Assembly (NCBI RefSeq): GCF_037971845.1
Contig: NZ_CP150227.1
Location: 2,356,001-2,420,000, forward strand
Source of the DNA: Paenibacillus sp. FSL R5-0766
GTDB lineage: Bacteria; Bacillota; Bacilli; Paenibacillales; Paenibacillaceae
Length of the DNA: 64,000 bases
Direction: 5' to 3'
Shown here: piece by piece, positions 26,515-35,835 of the stretch
How the letters are laid out: each line of letters begins with the position of its first letter
Numbering within the stretch: the stretch's first letter is position 1
Notes under the pieces: generated by a model
What the model saw: only the letters and a program-made list of their open reading frames with translations
Told to the model about the DNA's origin: nothing
Databases searched by the model: none
Translations under genes and position numbers: made by a program

Positions 26515-28542
26515 TTATTTCATTTCGAGCAATTGCACTCCACGGGCTTCAATCTCAACACTTCCCGAAAGCTCACGATTGGTGAGCAGATCATGTGCCT
26601 TAGCTGTTCCCAGATCATAGCATTGTGTGGTTGCGTTATGGTTCATGACAAACAGGTAGGGTCTGCCGTCTTTGGTTCGTGCGCTTACTTCAACACCTTC
26701 TGGTGTCTCCAGCAAGGACTCTACGTTCTTCGCTGCTGCAAGCTGTCCCAGCAAACCATCGAGGAAGCGCTCATCCGGGTCGGATGCAACGTACCAGGCT
26801 TCACCTTCGCCAAAGGTATTACGTGTCACAACAGGCATGCCTTTATAAAAGTCGTCTCCATACTCCGCGATGACTTCGGCTCCTTCACTGTGCAGCAGGT
26901 CACACAGCATGCCGCAGCCATACTCTCCTTGAAGATCACCGTAGGTTTCTTTGAGGACAATGCGGTTCTTTTGCTCAGGCAGCAGGGCATCAATCTCTTC
27001 CACCCAGATTCCGAGCAGTTTACGAAGTTCTCCCGGATATCCACCTGTAGTCACGAGATCGTTCTCGTTGACAATGCCGCTGAAGAAGGTTGTCAGGAAT
27101 GTTCCACCTGCTTCAACAAACTTCTCCAGTTTGGCGGCATACCCTGGTTTAACCATGTAAAGGACAGGGGCAAGGACAATGTCGTATTTGCTCATATCCG
27201 TATCCACACTGATGATATCTACTTGTATGTTGCGGCGGAAGAAGGCTGCGTAGTATTTATGGATCTGATCCACATAATTCAGGGCAACCGTAGGTCCGCT
27301 TGATTTTTCGATGGCCCACCAGTTATCCCAGTCGAACACAATCGCTACTTTGGATTCAACAGATGCATCCAGCGTGGTGTCTCCAAGGATCTGCAATTCC
27401 TTGCCCAGCTCAGCGACTTCGCGGAATACACGTGTGTTCTCATGCCCAGCATGCTCAATAACTGCACCATGATACTTCTCACAGGCACCGATGGAGCGGC
27501 GAAGCTGGAAGAACATAATGGTATCGGCCCCGTGCGCAACAGATTGATAACTCCACAGACGCATGACACCTGGACGTTTCAGTGAGTTATATGGCTGCCA
27601 GTTCTGCTGACTTGGTGTTTGCTCCATCAGCATGAACGGTTGACCATCTTTCAGTCCGCGCATAAGGTCATGAGCCATTGCCGTGAAGCTGACGGGTGTT
27701 GCGAGACCAGGATAACTGTCCCAGGAGACGATATCCAAATATTTTGCCCATTTGAAATAGTCCAATTGCTTGAAAAATCCCATCAGATTGGTAGTAACGA
27801 CGGAGTCCGGAATATGTTTTTTGATTGCATCGTATTCCAACAGATAACAATCCAGCATGCTGTCGGAGTTGAAGCGAGAGTAGTCCAGCGAGATTCCCTG
27901 GAACGTTGAATTGTTGTTACCCCAATGTTCGCTCAGGTTACTCGGTAATACAATCTCGTCCCAATCGTAGAAGGTATGCCCCCAAAAATTCGTGTTCCAT
28001 GCTTTGTTGACCTGTTCCAGAGTCTGATAGCGTTCTTTCAGATACACGCGGAACGCTTTTTCACAGTTGTCACAGTAGCACTCACCGCCATATTCGTTGG
28101 AGATGTGCCATACGAGAACCGCGGGGTGATCCTTGTATCGTTCGGCCAGTTTATCCGCAATCTTCTCAGCGTATTTGCGATAGGTCGGGCTGTTGGGACA
28201 GGAATTATGGCGCCCACCGAATTTGCGTTTGCGTCCATCGGCATCTACACGAAGCACGTCTGGATATTTCTTTGCCATCCAGGCCGGATGGGCAGCAGTG
28301 CTTGTTGCAAGGCATATATAGACACCGTTTTCATGTAAGCGATTAATCAGTTGGTCGAGTTCTTCAAAACGGTATGTAACTTCATCAGGCTGAATCAGTG
28401 CCCATGAAAATACGTTGATTGTGGCAATATCAATTCCTGCCAATTGGAACATGCGCAGGTCTTCAAGGTGGGTTTCGTGATCCCACTGTTCCGGGTTGTA
28501 ATCGCCCCCGTAGAACATTTTGGGCAGTTTGTTACTAATCAA
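26515..28542 (-). CDS. GH42 beta-galactosidase, intracellular
   Basis: The protein of about 675 residues has the GH42 arrangement: a TIM barrel, then a trimerisation domain and a C-terminal beta domain. The acid/base Glu150 is in SNEYGG and the nucleophile in LMEQTPS. A complete zinc cluster of four Cys is visible (C115 and ECYCDNC with C155, C157, C160). There is no signal peptide, so it acts on imported beta-galactosides. I favour TTG 28542, six bases after GAGGTG; GTG 28551 is an alternative but lies within that ribosome site. It is divergent from an AraC gene that probably controls it. Confidence 0.95.
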   Translation of the reverse strand: MISNKLPKMFYGGDYNPEQWDHETHLEDLRMFQLAGIDIATINVFSWALIQPDEVTYRFEELDQLINRLHENGVYICLATSTAAHPAWMAKKYPDVLRVDADGRKRKFGGRHNSCPNSPTYRKYAEKIADKLAERYKDHPAVLVWHISNEYGGECYCDNCEKAFRVYLKERYQTLEQVNKAWNTNFWGHTFYDWDEIVLPSNLSEHWGNNNSTFQGISLDYSRFNSDSMLDCYLLEYDAIKKHIPDSVVTTNLMGFFKQLDYFKWAKYLDIVSWDSYPGLATPVSFTAMAHDLMRGLKDGQPFMLMEQTPSQQNWQPYNSLKRPGVMRLWSYQSVAHGADTIMFFQLRRSIGACEKYHGAVIEHAGHENTRVFREVAELGKELQILGDTTLDASVESKVAIVFDWDNWWAIEKSSGPTVALNYVDQIHKYYAAFFRRNIQVDIISVDTDMSKYDIVLAPVLYMVKPGYAAKLEKFVEAGGTFLTTFFSGIVNENDLVTTGGYPGELRKLLGIWVEEIDALLPEQKNRIVLKETYGDLQGEYGCGMLCDLLHSEGAEVIAEYGDDFYKGMPVVTRNTFGEGEAWYVASDPDERFLDGLLGQLAAAKNVESLLETPEGVEVSARTKDGRPYLFVMNHNATTQCYDLGTAKAHDLLTNRELSGSVEIEARGVQLLEMK

Positions 28543-28670
28543 TGTGTTCACCTCTTGTATAAGAATAATCCTATACTATATGATACATATGACTTTTAAA
28601 ATATAATAAAAGTAATGACTCATATAAGAATACGGAAGTTTATTTCAGCTTATACCCAAGGAGGCATCCC

Positions 28671-29504
28671 ATGTTTATCTCCCCCCGACATCAACGATAT
28701 TTCATGACATCACGTGATCAGCCGTTGCCCCTTTATATTGAGAGCCTAGGTTATAACGGCAATCAGGAGAAGGTGTCCAGACCTGTGGGGTATCCCTGTT
28801 ACCATTGGCTTCAGACAGTAAAGGGAGCCGGAGAATTCAAGTTTGCCGGGTCCACGGTCGTACTGGGGGAAGCATCAGGTATTTTGCTGCCGCCAAATGA
28901 ACCGCATGAATATGTGCGCGCCCAAGGAGAGTGGGAGACATTCTATATTACATTTGGCGGTTCCCAGTGTCCGGCAATCTTGGAGTCACTTAGTCTGGGT
29001 GAAGCAGCGTTGCATCAGTGGGAGCAGAGCAGTCCGTTCAATGATTACGGCCAGGAAGTGCTGGATTCGATCAGAAGTGATCAGGATTTGTCGGGACTCG
29101 AGGCGTCAGCGGATATATACCGATTTTTGATTTTGCTCAAAAAACATGGCATGACCGGCAATCGTTCTTCCATCTCAAATGCCGTGGAGAGACTCGCTCC
29201 GCTCATTGCATTCATGGAACAGCATTATGCGAATCCCGAGATTGGGCTCGAACATATGGCTGACCTCACAGGGATCTCATCCAGACATCTGAATACCTTG
29301 TTTAAACAATCTTTTGGCATGACAGCCTACAGTTATTTTATTTTGCTGCGCATTCGCAAAGCCAAGGAAATCATGACCGCAGACCATAGACCCACGATTA
29401 GGGAAACGGCAGTTAGGGTGGGCTTTCGGGATGCAAGCCATTTTGTAGCAACCTTTCGCAGGATTGAGGGGGTGACTCCTGAACAGTTCCGTAATTTGTA
29501 CTAA
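28671..29504 (+). CDS. AraC-family regulator divergent from GH42
   Basis: The 277-residue protein starts at ATG 28671 with AAGGAGG. The N-terminal AraC-type cupin (about residues 20-120) has GILLPPNEPHEY. The C-terminal double helix-turn-helix has LEHMADLTGISSRHLNTLFK and RETAVRVGFRDASHFVATFR. It lies 128 bases from the divergent GH42 gene and upstream of esterase genes, so it probably regulates galactoside or hemicellulose use here. Confidence 0.92.
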   Translation: MFISPRHQRYFMTSRDQPLPLYIESLGYNGNQEKVSRPVGYPCYHWLQTVKGAGEFKFAGSTVVLGEASGILLPPNEPHEYVRAQGEWETFYITFGGSQCPAILESLSLGEAALHQWEQSSPFNDYGQEVLDSIRSDQDLSGLEASADIYRFLILLKKHGMTGNRSSISNAVERLAPLIAFMEQHYANPEIGLEHMADLTGISSRHLNTLFKQSFGMTAYSYFILLRIRKAKEIMTADHRPTIRETAVRVGFRDASHFVATFRRIEGVTPEQFRNLY

Positions 29505-29592
29505 CATGTACCCAAATGATCAAAAAGTGATGCCAGGAAGGTATTGATGCGTTAGGGTCATTACCGTTATGATGGTATCGATTCCTGAGATT

Positions 29593-29606
29593 CGAAAACG
29601 TTTAAA
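29593..29606 (+). promoter_or_regulatory. cre-like operator upstream of the acetyl-esterase gene
   Basis: CGAAAACGTTTAAA matches the cre consensus at 12 of 14 positions and contains the palindromic core of LacI/CcpA operators. It lies 41 bases before the esterase start. Confidence 0.4.
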
Positions 29607-29647
29607 CGGACCCATGGTTCCGTTCTACTTGGAGAGGATGATTGAAG

Positions 29648-30436
29648 ATGACAACAACGATACCCTTATGGGATCATGCTGCACCTTATGCAGCCCAGGG
29701 CCATGAAGACGAAATGCCACATTTGATTCCATTTATTCAGCCCGGTTCCGAGAGCGCTGTCATTGTATGTCCAGGGGGCGGCTATGGATTTTTGGCTGAT
29801 CATGAAGGTGCTCCAATAGCCGAATTGTTGAACCGTGCAGGCATCAGTGCATTTGTCCTGAAATATCGGGTGGCGCCTCACCAGCATCCTGCCCCGATAA
29901 CAGATGGTCAGCGTGCCATACGTTATGTTCGTGCTCATGCTGAGCAGTACGGCATTAATCCTGCCAAAATTGCAGTACTTGGTTTCTCCGCAGGCGGACA
30001 TCTCACAGCAACACTGGGAACGCTGTATGACGAGGGACAACCGGATCATGAGGACCTCATTGAACGCCAAAGTTCACGCCCGGACCGAGTTATTCTCTGT
30101 TATCCGGTCATTACGATGGAGTCCTATGGACATGCCGGTTCCCGTGAGAATTTGCTTGGGTCTGACGCTTCTGCCGAGCAGATCAAGGCTTTCAGCGCGG
30201 AGCAGCAGGTGAGAGCGGATGCTCCTGAAGCATTCATCTGGCATACCAGCGATGACCAGGCAGTACCTGTGGAGAATAGCTTGCGTTATGCACTTGCATT
30301 GGGCGCGCATGGCATTCCCTATGACTTGCACGTTTTTGAGAAAGGTTCACATGGACTTGGATTGGCTGAGGACAACCACGCGGTTCGGGTATGGTCAGAT
30401 CTGTGTCTCACATGGCTCAAGAATCAAGGCTGGTAA
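29648..30436 (+). CDS. Alpha/beta hydrolase, acetyl (xylan) esterase-like
   Basis: This cytosolic hydrolase has about 262 residues. It shows the oxyanion strand CPGGGYGFLADHEG, the nucleophile elbow LGFSAGGHL, the acid in HTSDDQAVPVENS and the catalytic His in EKGSHGLGL. The fold and motifs are those of Firmicutes acetyl esterases found in hemicellulose clusters. I choose ATG 29648, with GGAGAGG about ten bases upstream; TTG 29642 is possible. It precedes an Axe2-like SGNH esterase and an SMP-30 gene on the same strand, so removal of acetyl groups from imported oligosaccharides is the likely role. Confidence 0.85.
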   Translation: MTTTIPLWDHAAPYAAQGHEDEMPHLIPFIQPGSESAVIVCPGGGYGFLADHEGAPIAELLNRAGISAFVLKYRVAPHQHPAPITDGQRAIRYVRAHAEQYGINPAKIAVLGFSAGGHLTATLGTLYDEGQPDHEDLIERQSSRPDRVILCYPVITMESYGHAGSRENLLGSDASAEQIKAFSAEQQVRADAPEAFIWHTSDDQAVPVENSLRYALALGAHGIPYDLHVFEKGSHGLGLAEDNHAVRVWSDLCLTWLKNQGW

Positions 30437-30520
30437 TTTTCCTGGCTGGTATCAAGTGAACGGTCCTGACTAATCGAGTGATCCGTATATTAGCGCTTTG
30501 AAGCGAAGGAGAAAATAACG

Positions 30521-31186
30521 ATGAAATTGCAAAAAAACGACAAGCTTTTGTTTATCGGGGATTCGATTACAGATTGTGGTCGGGAACATCCTGTAGGTGA
30601 AGGCAGTTCAGGTCTGGGCCATGGTTACGTAGCGCAAGTCTATGCCCTCTTGCGGTCCATCTATCCGGAATTGATGTTGCGTGTCCAAAATGTGGGTAAT
30701 GGTGGAAATACGATTCGTGATCTGAAACAGCGCTGGGATCGTGATGTGCTTGACCTTAAACCGGACTGGCTGACGATCATGATTGGCATTAATGATGTAT
30801 GGCGTCAGTTCGACAATCCATTGTCAACAGACTCACATGTGTTTCTTGAAGAATACGAATCCACATTGCGTGAACTGGTGGCTTCGGTTCGTCCCAACCT
30901 GAAAGGTCTGGTACTAATGACGCCTTATTATCTTGAGGCCAATCCGGAAGACCCGATGCGGGCCACGATGGATATCTACGGAGAAGCGGTACGCAGGGTA
31001 GCGAATGAGTATGATGCGGTGTATGTGGATACACAGGCTGCATTTGCACCATTTTGGGATCATTTCTATACGTCTGTACTGACCTATGACCGGGTACATC
31101 CGGATGCAACGGGCCATATGGTACTGTCCAAAGCATTCTTGGATGCCATCGGATTCGAATGGTCTGGCGGCGTCAAATCTGAATAA
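30521..31186 (+). CDS. SGNH acetylxylan esterase, Axe2-like
   Basis: The 221-residue protein closely resembles Geobacillus Axe2, a serine esterase that removes acetyl groups from xylo-oligosaccharides. Shared segments are LLFIGDSITDCGR, GTGYVA-like GHGYVAQVYALL, IMIGINDVWRQFD and DRVHPDATGHM. The predicted triad is Ser15, Asp190 and His193; Axe2 uses Ser15, Asp191 and His194. There is no signal peptide, consistent with intracellular action. A GGAG site precedes the ATG. It sits 12 bases before the SMP-30 gene and 84 bases after the other esterase gene. Confidence 0.9.
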   Translation: MKLQKNDKLLFIGDSITDCGREHPVGEGSSGLGHGYVAQVYALLRSIYPELMLRVQNVGNGGNTIRDLKQRWDRDVLDLKPDWLTIMIGINDVWRQFDNPLSTDSHVFLEEYESTLRELVASVRPNLKGLVLMTPYYLEANPEDPMRATMDIYGEAVRRVANEYDAVYVDTQAAFAPFWDHFYTSVLTYDRVHPDATGHMVLSKAFLDAIGFEWSGGVKSE

Positions 31187-31198
31187 GGACGTGATGGC

Positions 31199-32080
31199 AT
31201 GAGCGACGTAACTGTAGCAGTACAAACCCCGGCATTACTGGGGGAAGGTCCAAGCTGGGATGCGGAGAACAATCGATTATTGTGGGTAGATATTGAAAGC
31301 TTCAAGGTGCATGTGTATGATCCGGCTACAGGGCAGGATCAGGCTTATGATGTCGGTGAACATGTCGGGGCTGTTGTTCCCTATCGTGGTGACGAAGTTG
31401 TGGTTGCTTTACGCAGTGGATTCCATACGTATCACTTGCTTACGGGTGAGCTGCAGGCTATTGAAGACCCTGAACAAGATAAGGAGACCAATCGTTTTAA
31501 TGATGGAAAATGTGATGCGAAGGGCCGCTTCTGGGCAGGCACGATGAGCATGAATAATGAAAGCAAAGCCGGATCGCTGTATTGTTTGGAGCAAGGGCAA
31601 CCCGTTCGCACAATGGTACAAGGTGTGTCTACATCCAACGGCCTGGGCTGGAGTCCGGATCGGCAGACGATGTATTACATTGATACCCCGACACGTTCTA
31701 TTGACCGGTTTGATTTTGATCTGACGGCAGGTACGATACAAAATCGGACAAGTGTCATTCACATACCGGAGGAATTCGGTTTTCCGGATGGGATGACGGT
31801 TGATGGTGAGGGCATGCTGTGGGTTGCGCACTGGGGCGGAGGAAGAGTCACACGTTGGAACCCGCATACATCAGAACTGTTGCAACAGATCGAGGTGCCG
31901 GCAGATCAGGTAACATCCTGCTGTTTTGGTGGACCGGATCTCGAAGAGTTGTACATTACAACAGCACGTATAGGGATTAAGGAAGAACGTCTGAATGAGA
32001 CACCGGATGCGGGCTCACTTTTTGTCATCAGACCGGGTGTTAAAGGGCAGGAGACTCACGCTTATGGTAGCCAGCAATAA
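31199..32080 (+). CDS. SMP-30/gluconolactonase-family lactonase
   Basis: The 293-residue protein is a six-bladed propeller of the regucalcin family, metal-dependent sugar-lactone hydrolases. Metal-ligand segments visible are LGEGPSWDAENNRLLWVDI (Glu17), RFNDGKCDAKGRFWAGTM, SNGLGWSPDRQTMYYIDT and FPDGMTVDGEGMLWVA. It ends the gene set begun by the two esterases and is followed by a terminator. The lactone could be an aldonolactone from oxidised pentose or hexose; this is not decided by sequence. Confidence 0.92.
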   Translation: MSDVTVAVQTPALLGEGPSWDAENNRLLWVDIESFKVHVYDPATGQDQAYDVGEHVGAVVPYRGDEVVVALRSGFHTYHLLTGELQAIEDPEQDKETNRFNDGKCDAKGRFWAGTMSMNNESKAGSLYCLEQGQPVRTMVQGVSTSNGLGWSPDRQTMYYIDTPTRSIDRFDFDLTAGTIQNRTSVIHIPEEFGFPDGMTVDGEGMLWVAHWGGGRVTRWNPHTSELLQQIEVPADQVTSCCFGGPDLEELYITTARIGIKEERLNETPDAGSLFVIRPGVKGQETHAYGSQQ

Positions 32081-32174
32081 ACAGGTGCCAATTATGTAGT
32101 GAACCTCAGTGAACCTTTGCCTGGTTTGCCAGGAAAGAAACGATTTCATTTTTTACTCTTATATAAAATGTCAA

Positions 32175-32203
32175 AAGGTGCTGTTCTAACAGCATCTTTT
32201 TTT
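32175..32203 (+). terminator. Rho-independent terminator after the SMP-30 gene
   Basis: AGGTGCTGTT pairs with AACAGCATCT around a two-base loop (one G-U pair), followed by seven T. Confidence 0.85.
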
Positions 32204-32483
32204 GATGTATAAACGATTTTAAACACTGAAAATATTTTACAAAAATCGGAATTTCGACAGAGGGGTTTGGAGATTGCCAGCGAATGTTATTTATTGAAAG
32301 TATTATCCAGATAACCGCGAATCAAGAACAATTATGTAAGCGCTTAACAATATGACTGGAAGGGGGTGAGGCTTCTTGTATCAAGGGATGCATTGATTCG
32401 TCTGGCACGCCATCATCAGCACGATGAGACAGCGGGGATAGACCGAAATGCAGTAACGAAGTAGAAGAGGAGGATAAGTTGAT
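32204..32483 (+). other. Leader region of the GH74 gene
   Basis: The 403-base gap before GH74 contains the upstream terminator, an AT-rich stretch, the cre-like site at 32335-32349 and about 130 bases of likely 5' untranslated region ending in GAGGAGG. No other coding signal was seen. Confidence 0.5.
32335..32349 (+). promoter_or_regulatory. cre-like operator upstream of GH74
   Basis: TGTAAGCGCTTAACA contains the palindrome AAGCGCTT and matches 12 of 14 cre positions. It predicts CcpA or another LacI-family regulator acting on the xyloglucanase gene. Confidence 0.55.
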
Positions 32484-35400
32484 ATGAGAACGTTTATGGG
32501 GAAATTGCGAATGATGAGCCTGACGGTTGCTGTAGTAACCGCCTCGCTGGGAGGACTTGCTGGAACAACAGCGGCGGCACCAAGTGAAGCCTATGAGTGG
32601 AAAAATGTGGTGACGGGTGCAGGAGGCGGGTTTGTACCGGGCATTATTTTCAACGAGTCGGAAAAGGATCTGATCTATGCCCGTACGGATATCGGGGGAG
32701 CCTATCGCTGGAATGCGACTGACGAGAGGTGGATACCCTTAACGGATTTTGTCGGCTGGGATGACTGGAACAAGAATGGTGTGGACGCACTGGCTACGGA
32801 CCCGGTTGATCCCGATCGGGTGTATATGGCAGTTGGGACGTATACGAATTCGTGGGACCAAAATAATGGCTCCATCTTGCGCTCTACGGACCGGGGAGAT
32901 ACATGGCAGACCACAACACTTCCGTTCAAAGTGGGCGGCAACATGCCGGGACGTTCAATGGGAGAACGCCTGACCGTGGACCCAAATGATAACAGTATTC
33001 TGTATTTCGGTGCACGAAGTGGTCATGGGTTATGGAAAAGTACCGATTACGGTGTGACCTGGAACGAAGTCACAAGCTTCCCGAATCCGGGAAATTATGT
33101 GCAAGATCCTTCGAATGAATATACCAGTGACATCGTAGGTCTGGCATGGATTACATTTGACAAAACAACAGGTTCGGCAGGGCAAGCAACCCAGACAATC
33201 TATGTGGGTGTTGCGGATAAAGATCAAAGCGTATATCGCAGCACAAATGGCGGCCTGACCTGGTCAGCTGTTGCTGGTCAACCTACAGGTTATATTCCGC
33301 ATCATGGTGTGTTTGATTCAGACGGAAGCCTCTATATTACGTATAGCGATGGTGTTGGACCCTATGATGGGACAAAAGGTGACGTGTGGAAACTGAATAC
33401 GTCTACAGGTGTCTGGACCAACATCAGCCCTGTTCCAAGCAGCAGCACGGATAATTATTTTGGATATGGCGGATTGGCTGTTGATGCACAGAATCCCGGT
33501 ACATTGATGGTTGCGACATTAAATTCCTGGTGGCCGGATGCCACCTTGTTCCGGAGTAAAGATGGCGGAGCAACGTGGACACGCATATGGGAATTTGAAG
33601 GATATCCGAATCGGAAGTTACGTTATACACAGGATATTTCGGCAGCTCCATGGCTCACATTTGGCACCAATCCTGCCCCACCCGAAACAACCCCAAAACT
33701 GGGCTGGATGATCGGTGATCTGGAGATTGATCCGTTTGATTCGGATCGCATGATGTATGGAACGGGTGCTACGATCTATGGAACGAAGAACCTGACAGAC
33801 TGGGATGATGATGAAAAAATCAATATTTCAGTGATGGCGAAGGGGGTTGAGGAGATTGCCGTGCTGGATCTGGTCAGCCCGCCAAGTGGTGCACATTTGA
33901 TAAGCGGATTGGGAGATGTCTCCGGATTCCGTCATAACAATCTGGACCAGGCTCCAGCTACCATATTTACGAGCCCGAACTATCCTTCCACAGAAAGTCT
34001 GGATTTTGCAGAGTTAAGTCCAAATACGATGGTTCGCGTAGGTAAAGCAGATTATGCTGCTGATCCCAATGCAAAATCCATTGGTTTGTCCAGTGACGGA
34101 GGTACTACGTGGTATAAGGCCAATGCAGAACCTGCCGGCACAACCGGAGGAGGGACCGTAGCCATCTCTGCGAATGGTAACCGACTCGTATGGAGCACGT
34201 CAGATAAAGGCGTACATTATTCGACTGGCGGCAATTCCTGGACGGCAAGTACGGGCATACCTGCACAGGCAAAAGTGATTTCGGATCGTGTCAATCCAAA
34301 CAAATTTTATGGATTTGCAGCTGGTAAAATCTATGTGAGTGTGAATGGTGGTGCTACCTTCACGGCATCACCTGCGACTGGACTTCCGATGGAAGGAAAT
34401 TCCGATCTGGATGCCGTTCCAGGTGTTGAAGGTGAACTCTGGTTTGCTGGTGGCAGTGAGGAAGAAGGTCCTTACGGATTATGGCATTCCACGGATTCAG
34501 GAGCGACATTCACAAAGCTTGCCAATGTAGAGGAAGCAGACAGTATCGGATTTGGTAAAGCGGCCCCTGGGCAAAACGTTGTTGCGTTATACACGGTTGC
34601 ACAGATCGATGGAACACGTGGATTCTTCCGCTCCGATGACGGTGGTGCCAATTGGGTTCGTATCAACGATGATCAGCATCAGTATGCTCGTGTAACCACA
34701 ATTACGGGTGATCCGCGTTTGTATGGAAGAGTATATCTCGGAACAAATGGCCGCGGAATTTTGTATGCTGACCGTGTTGGAGGTAACAATGGCGGAGGAG
34801 ACGGCGGGGGTACTCCAGTGACCAACTCTGCGATTACACCGGTTACAGCCGAATTTGATCGCAAAGCAGGCAATCAGGTTAATATTCCAGTCACGTTAAC
34901 ACTTAACGGCAATACACTTGCATCCATTCGCAACGGGAATGCAACGCTGGTTTCAGGTACAGATTACACGTTGACAGGCAATGAGGTCGTATTAAGTAAA
35001 AACTACCTGGCTTCACTGCCAAATGGCGCAGCGACGCTAACCTTTCAATTCAGCGCAGGTGCTCCTGCGACCTTGAATCTGCTCATTAAAGACACGACAG
35101 CTGCACCTGTTGGAACCATACGCATTGAGATGTTTAACAGCAACACTTCAGCGACGGGCAGCTCAATTAGTCCCAAATTCAAACTGACAAATACGGGTAC
35201 TACAGCCTTGAATCTGTCTGATTTGAAAATCAGATATTATTACACGATAAACGGTGAACAGCCTCAGAACTTTTTCGCTGACTGGGCGACGGCTGGCAGT
35301 GCGAATGTAACAGGCACGTTCAGTGCACTCAATCCAGCTCGGACAGGTGCTGACCACGTGCTTGAGATTGGATTCACAGCTTCTGCTGGAACTCTAAATG

Positions 35401-35564
35401 CAGGACAAAGCACGGAAATCCATACGCGCATCTCCAAGAACAATTGGACCAACTATACGCAAACGGATGATTATTCTTTTGCAGGTAGTCAGACTTCCTA
35501 TACGGACTGGTCCAAAGTCACTGGTTATATCGCGGGAAGTCTCCAATGGGGAATTGAACCATAA
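32484..35564 (+). CDS. Secreted GH74 xyloglucanase with X2 and CBM3 modules
   Basis: The 1026-residue protein has a signal peptide (residues 1 to about 32, cleaved after TTAAA), a GH74 tandem seven-bladed propeller region (about 37-760) with BNR-like repeats such as STDRGDTW, STNGGLTW, SKDGGATW and SDDGGANW, a Gly/Asn/Asp linker (about 764-776), an X2 (CBM_X2) immunoglobulin-like module (about 780-868) and a C-terminal family 3 carbohydrate-binding module (about 876-1026). It should cleave xyloglucan outside the cell while CBM3 holds it on cellulose. The ATG follows GAGGAGG. It lies before the two-component and transporter genes and has its own terminator. Confidence 0.95.
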   Translation: MRTFMGKLRMMSLTVAVVTASLGGLAGTTAAAPSEAYEWKNVVTGAGGGFVPGIIFNESEKDLIYARTDIGGAYRWNATDERWIPLTDFVGWDDWNKNGVDALATDPVDPDRVYMAVGTYTNSWDQNNGSILRSTDRGDTWQTTTLPFKVGGNMPGRSMGERLTVDPNDNSILYFGARSGHGLWKSTDYGVTWNEVTSFPNPGNYVQDPSNEYTSDIVGLAWITFDKTTGSAGQATQTIYVGVADKDQSVYRSTNGGLTWSAVAGQPTGYIPHHGVFDSDGSLYITYSDGVGPYDGTKGDVWKLNTSTGVWTNISPVPSSSTDNYFGYGGLAVDAQNPGTLMVATLNSWWPDATLFRSKDGGATWTRIWEFEGYPNRKLRYTQDISAAPWLTFGTNPAPPETTPKLGWMIGDLEIDPFDSDRMMYGTGATIYGTKNLTDWDDDEKINISVMAKGVEEIAVLDLVSPPSGAHLISGLGDVSGFRHNNLDQAPATIFTSPNYPSTESLDFAELSPNTMVRVGKADYAADPNAKSIGLSSDGGTTWYKANAEPAGTTGGGTVAISANGNRLVWSTSDKGVHYSTGGNSWTASTGIPAQAKVISDRVNPNKFYGFAAGKIYVSVNGGATFTASPATGLPMEGNSDLDAVPGVEGELWFAGGSEEEGPYGLWHSTDSGATFTKLANVEEADSIGFGKAAPGQNVVALYTVAQIDGTRGFFRSDDGGANWVRINDDQHQYARVTTITGDPRLYGRVYLGTNGRGILYADRVGGNNGGGDGGGTPVTNSAITPVTAEFDRKAGNQVNIPVTLTLNGNTLASIRNGNATLVSGTDYTLTGNEVVLSKNYLASLPNGAATLTFQFSAGAPATLNLLIKDTTAAPVGTIRIEMFNSNTSATGSSISPKFKLTNTGTTALNLSDLKIRYYYTINGEQPQNFFADWATAGSANVTGTFSALNPARTGADHVLEIGFTASAGTLNAGQSTEIHTRISKNNWTNYTQTDDYSFAGSQTSYTDWSKVTGYIAGSLQWGIEP

Positions 35565-35602
35565 GTGAGTGATTTAACGAAATAAAGGATTGAAATAGGG
35601 GT

Positions 35603-35647
35603 CCTGATTCGCCAGATGATCAAATGGCGAGTCGGGGCTTCTTATTT
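35603..35647 (+). terminator. Terminator after GH74
   Basis: CCTGATTCGCCA pairs with TGGCGAGTCGGG with minor mismatches, followed by CTTCTTATTTT. Confidence 0.75.
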
Positions 35648-35737
35648 TGTCGAAATATAGTGTAAACTATAGATAGTTACCATTGCTTAAAGGATCGTTT
35701 TAGGATATAAAAAGATGTACAATCAATTTAAAATTAA

Positions 35738-35751
35738 TGTAACCGCTAACA
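35738..35751 (+). promoter_or_regulatory. cre site upstream of the yesN-like gene
   Basis: TGTAACCGCTAACA fits the cre consensus at 13 of 14 positions, 85 bases before the response-regulator start. It implies that the two-component system itself is under catabolite control. Confidence 0.55.
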
Positions 35752-35835
35752 CTGGAAAGTGTTTATAACCGATATATAATAGTTGGTATAGCCTGTACAG
35801 ATATAGAGGAAAGATTAGACAAGGGGGTCGCGATC

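Noticed and set aside
26452..27303. A 283-codon plus-strand frame opposite the GH42 gene
   Set aside because: It is fully antisense to a clearly conserved enzyme gene, has odd Cys-rich content and no ribosome site.
30486..30499. A cre-like sequence before the Axe2-like gene
   Set aside because: It matches only about 11 of 14 consensus positions, with mismatches at conserved bases.
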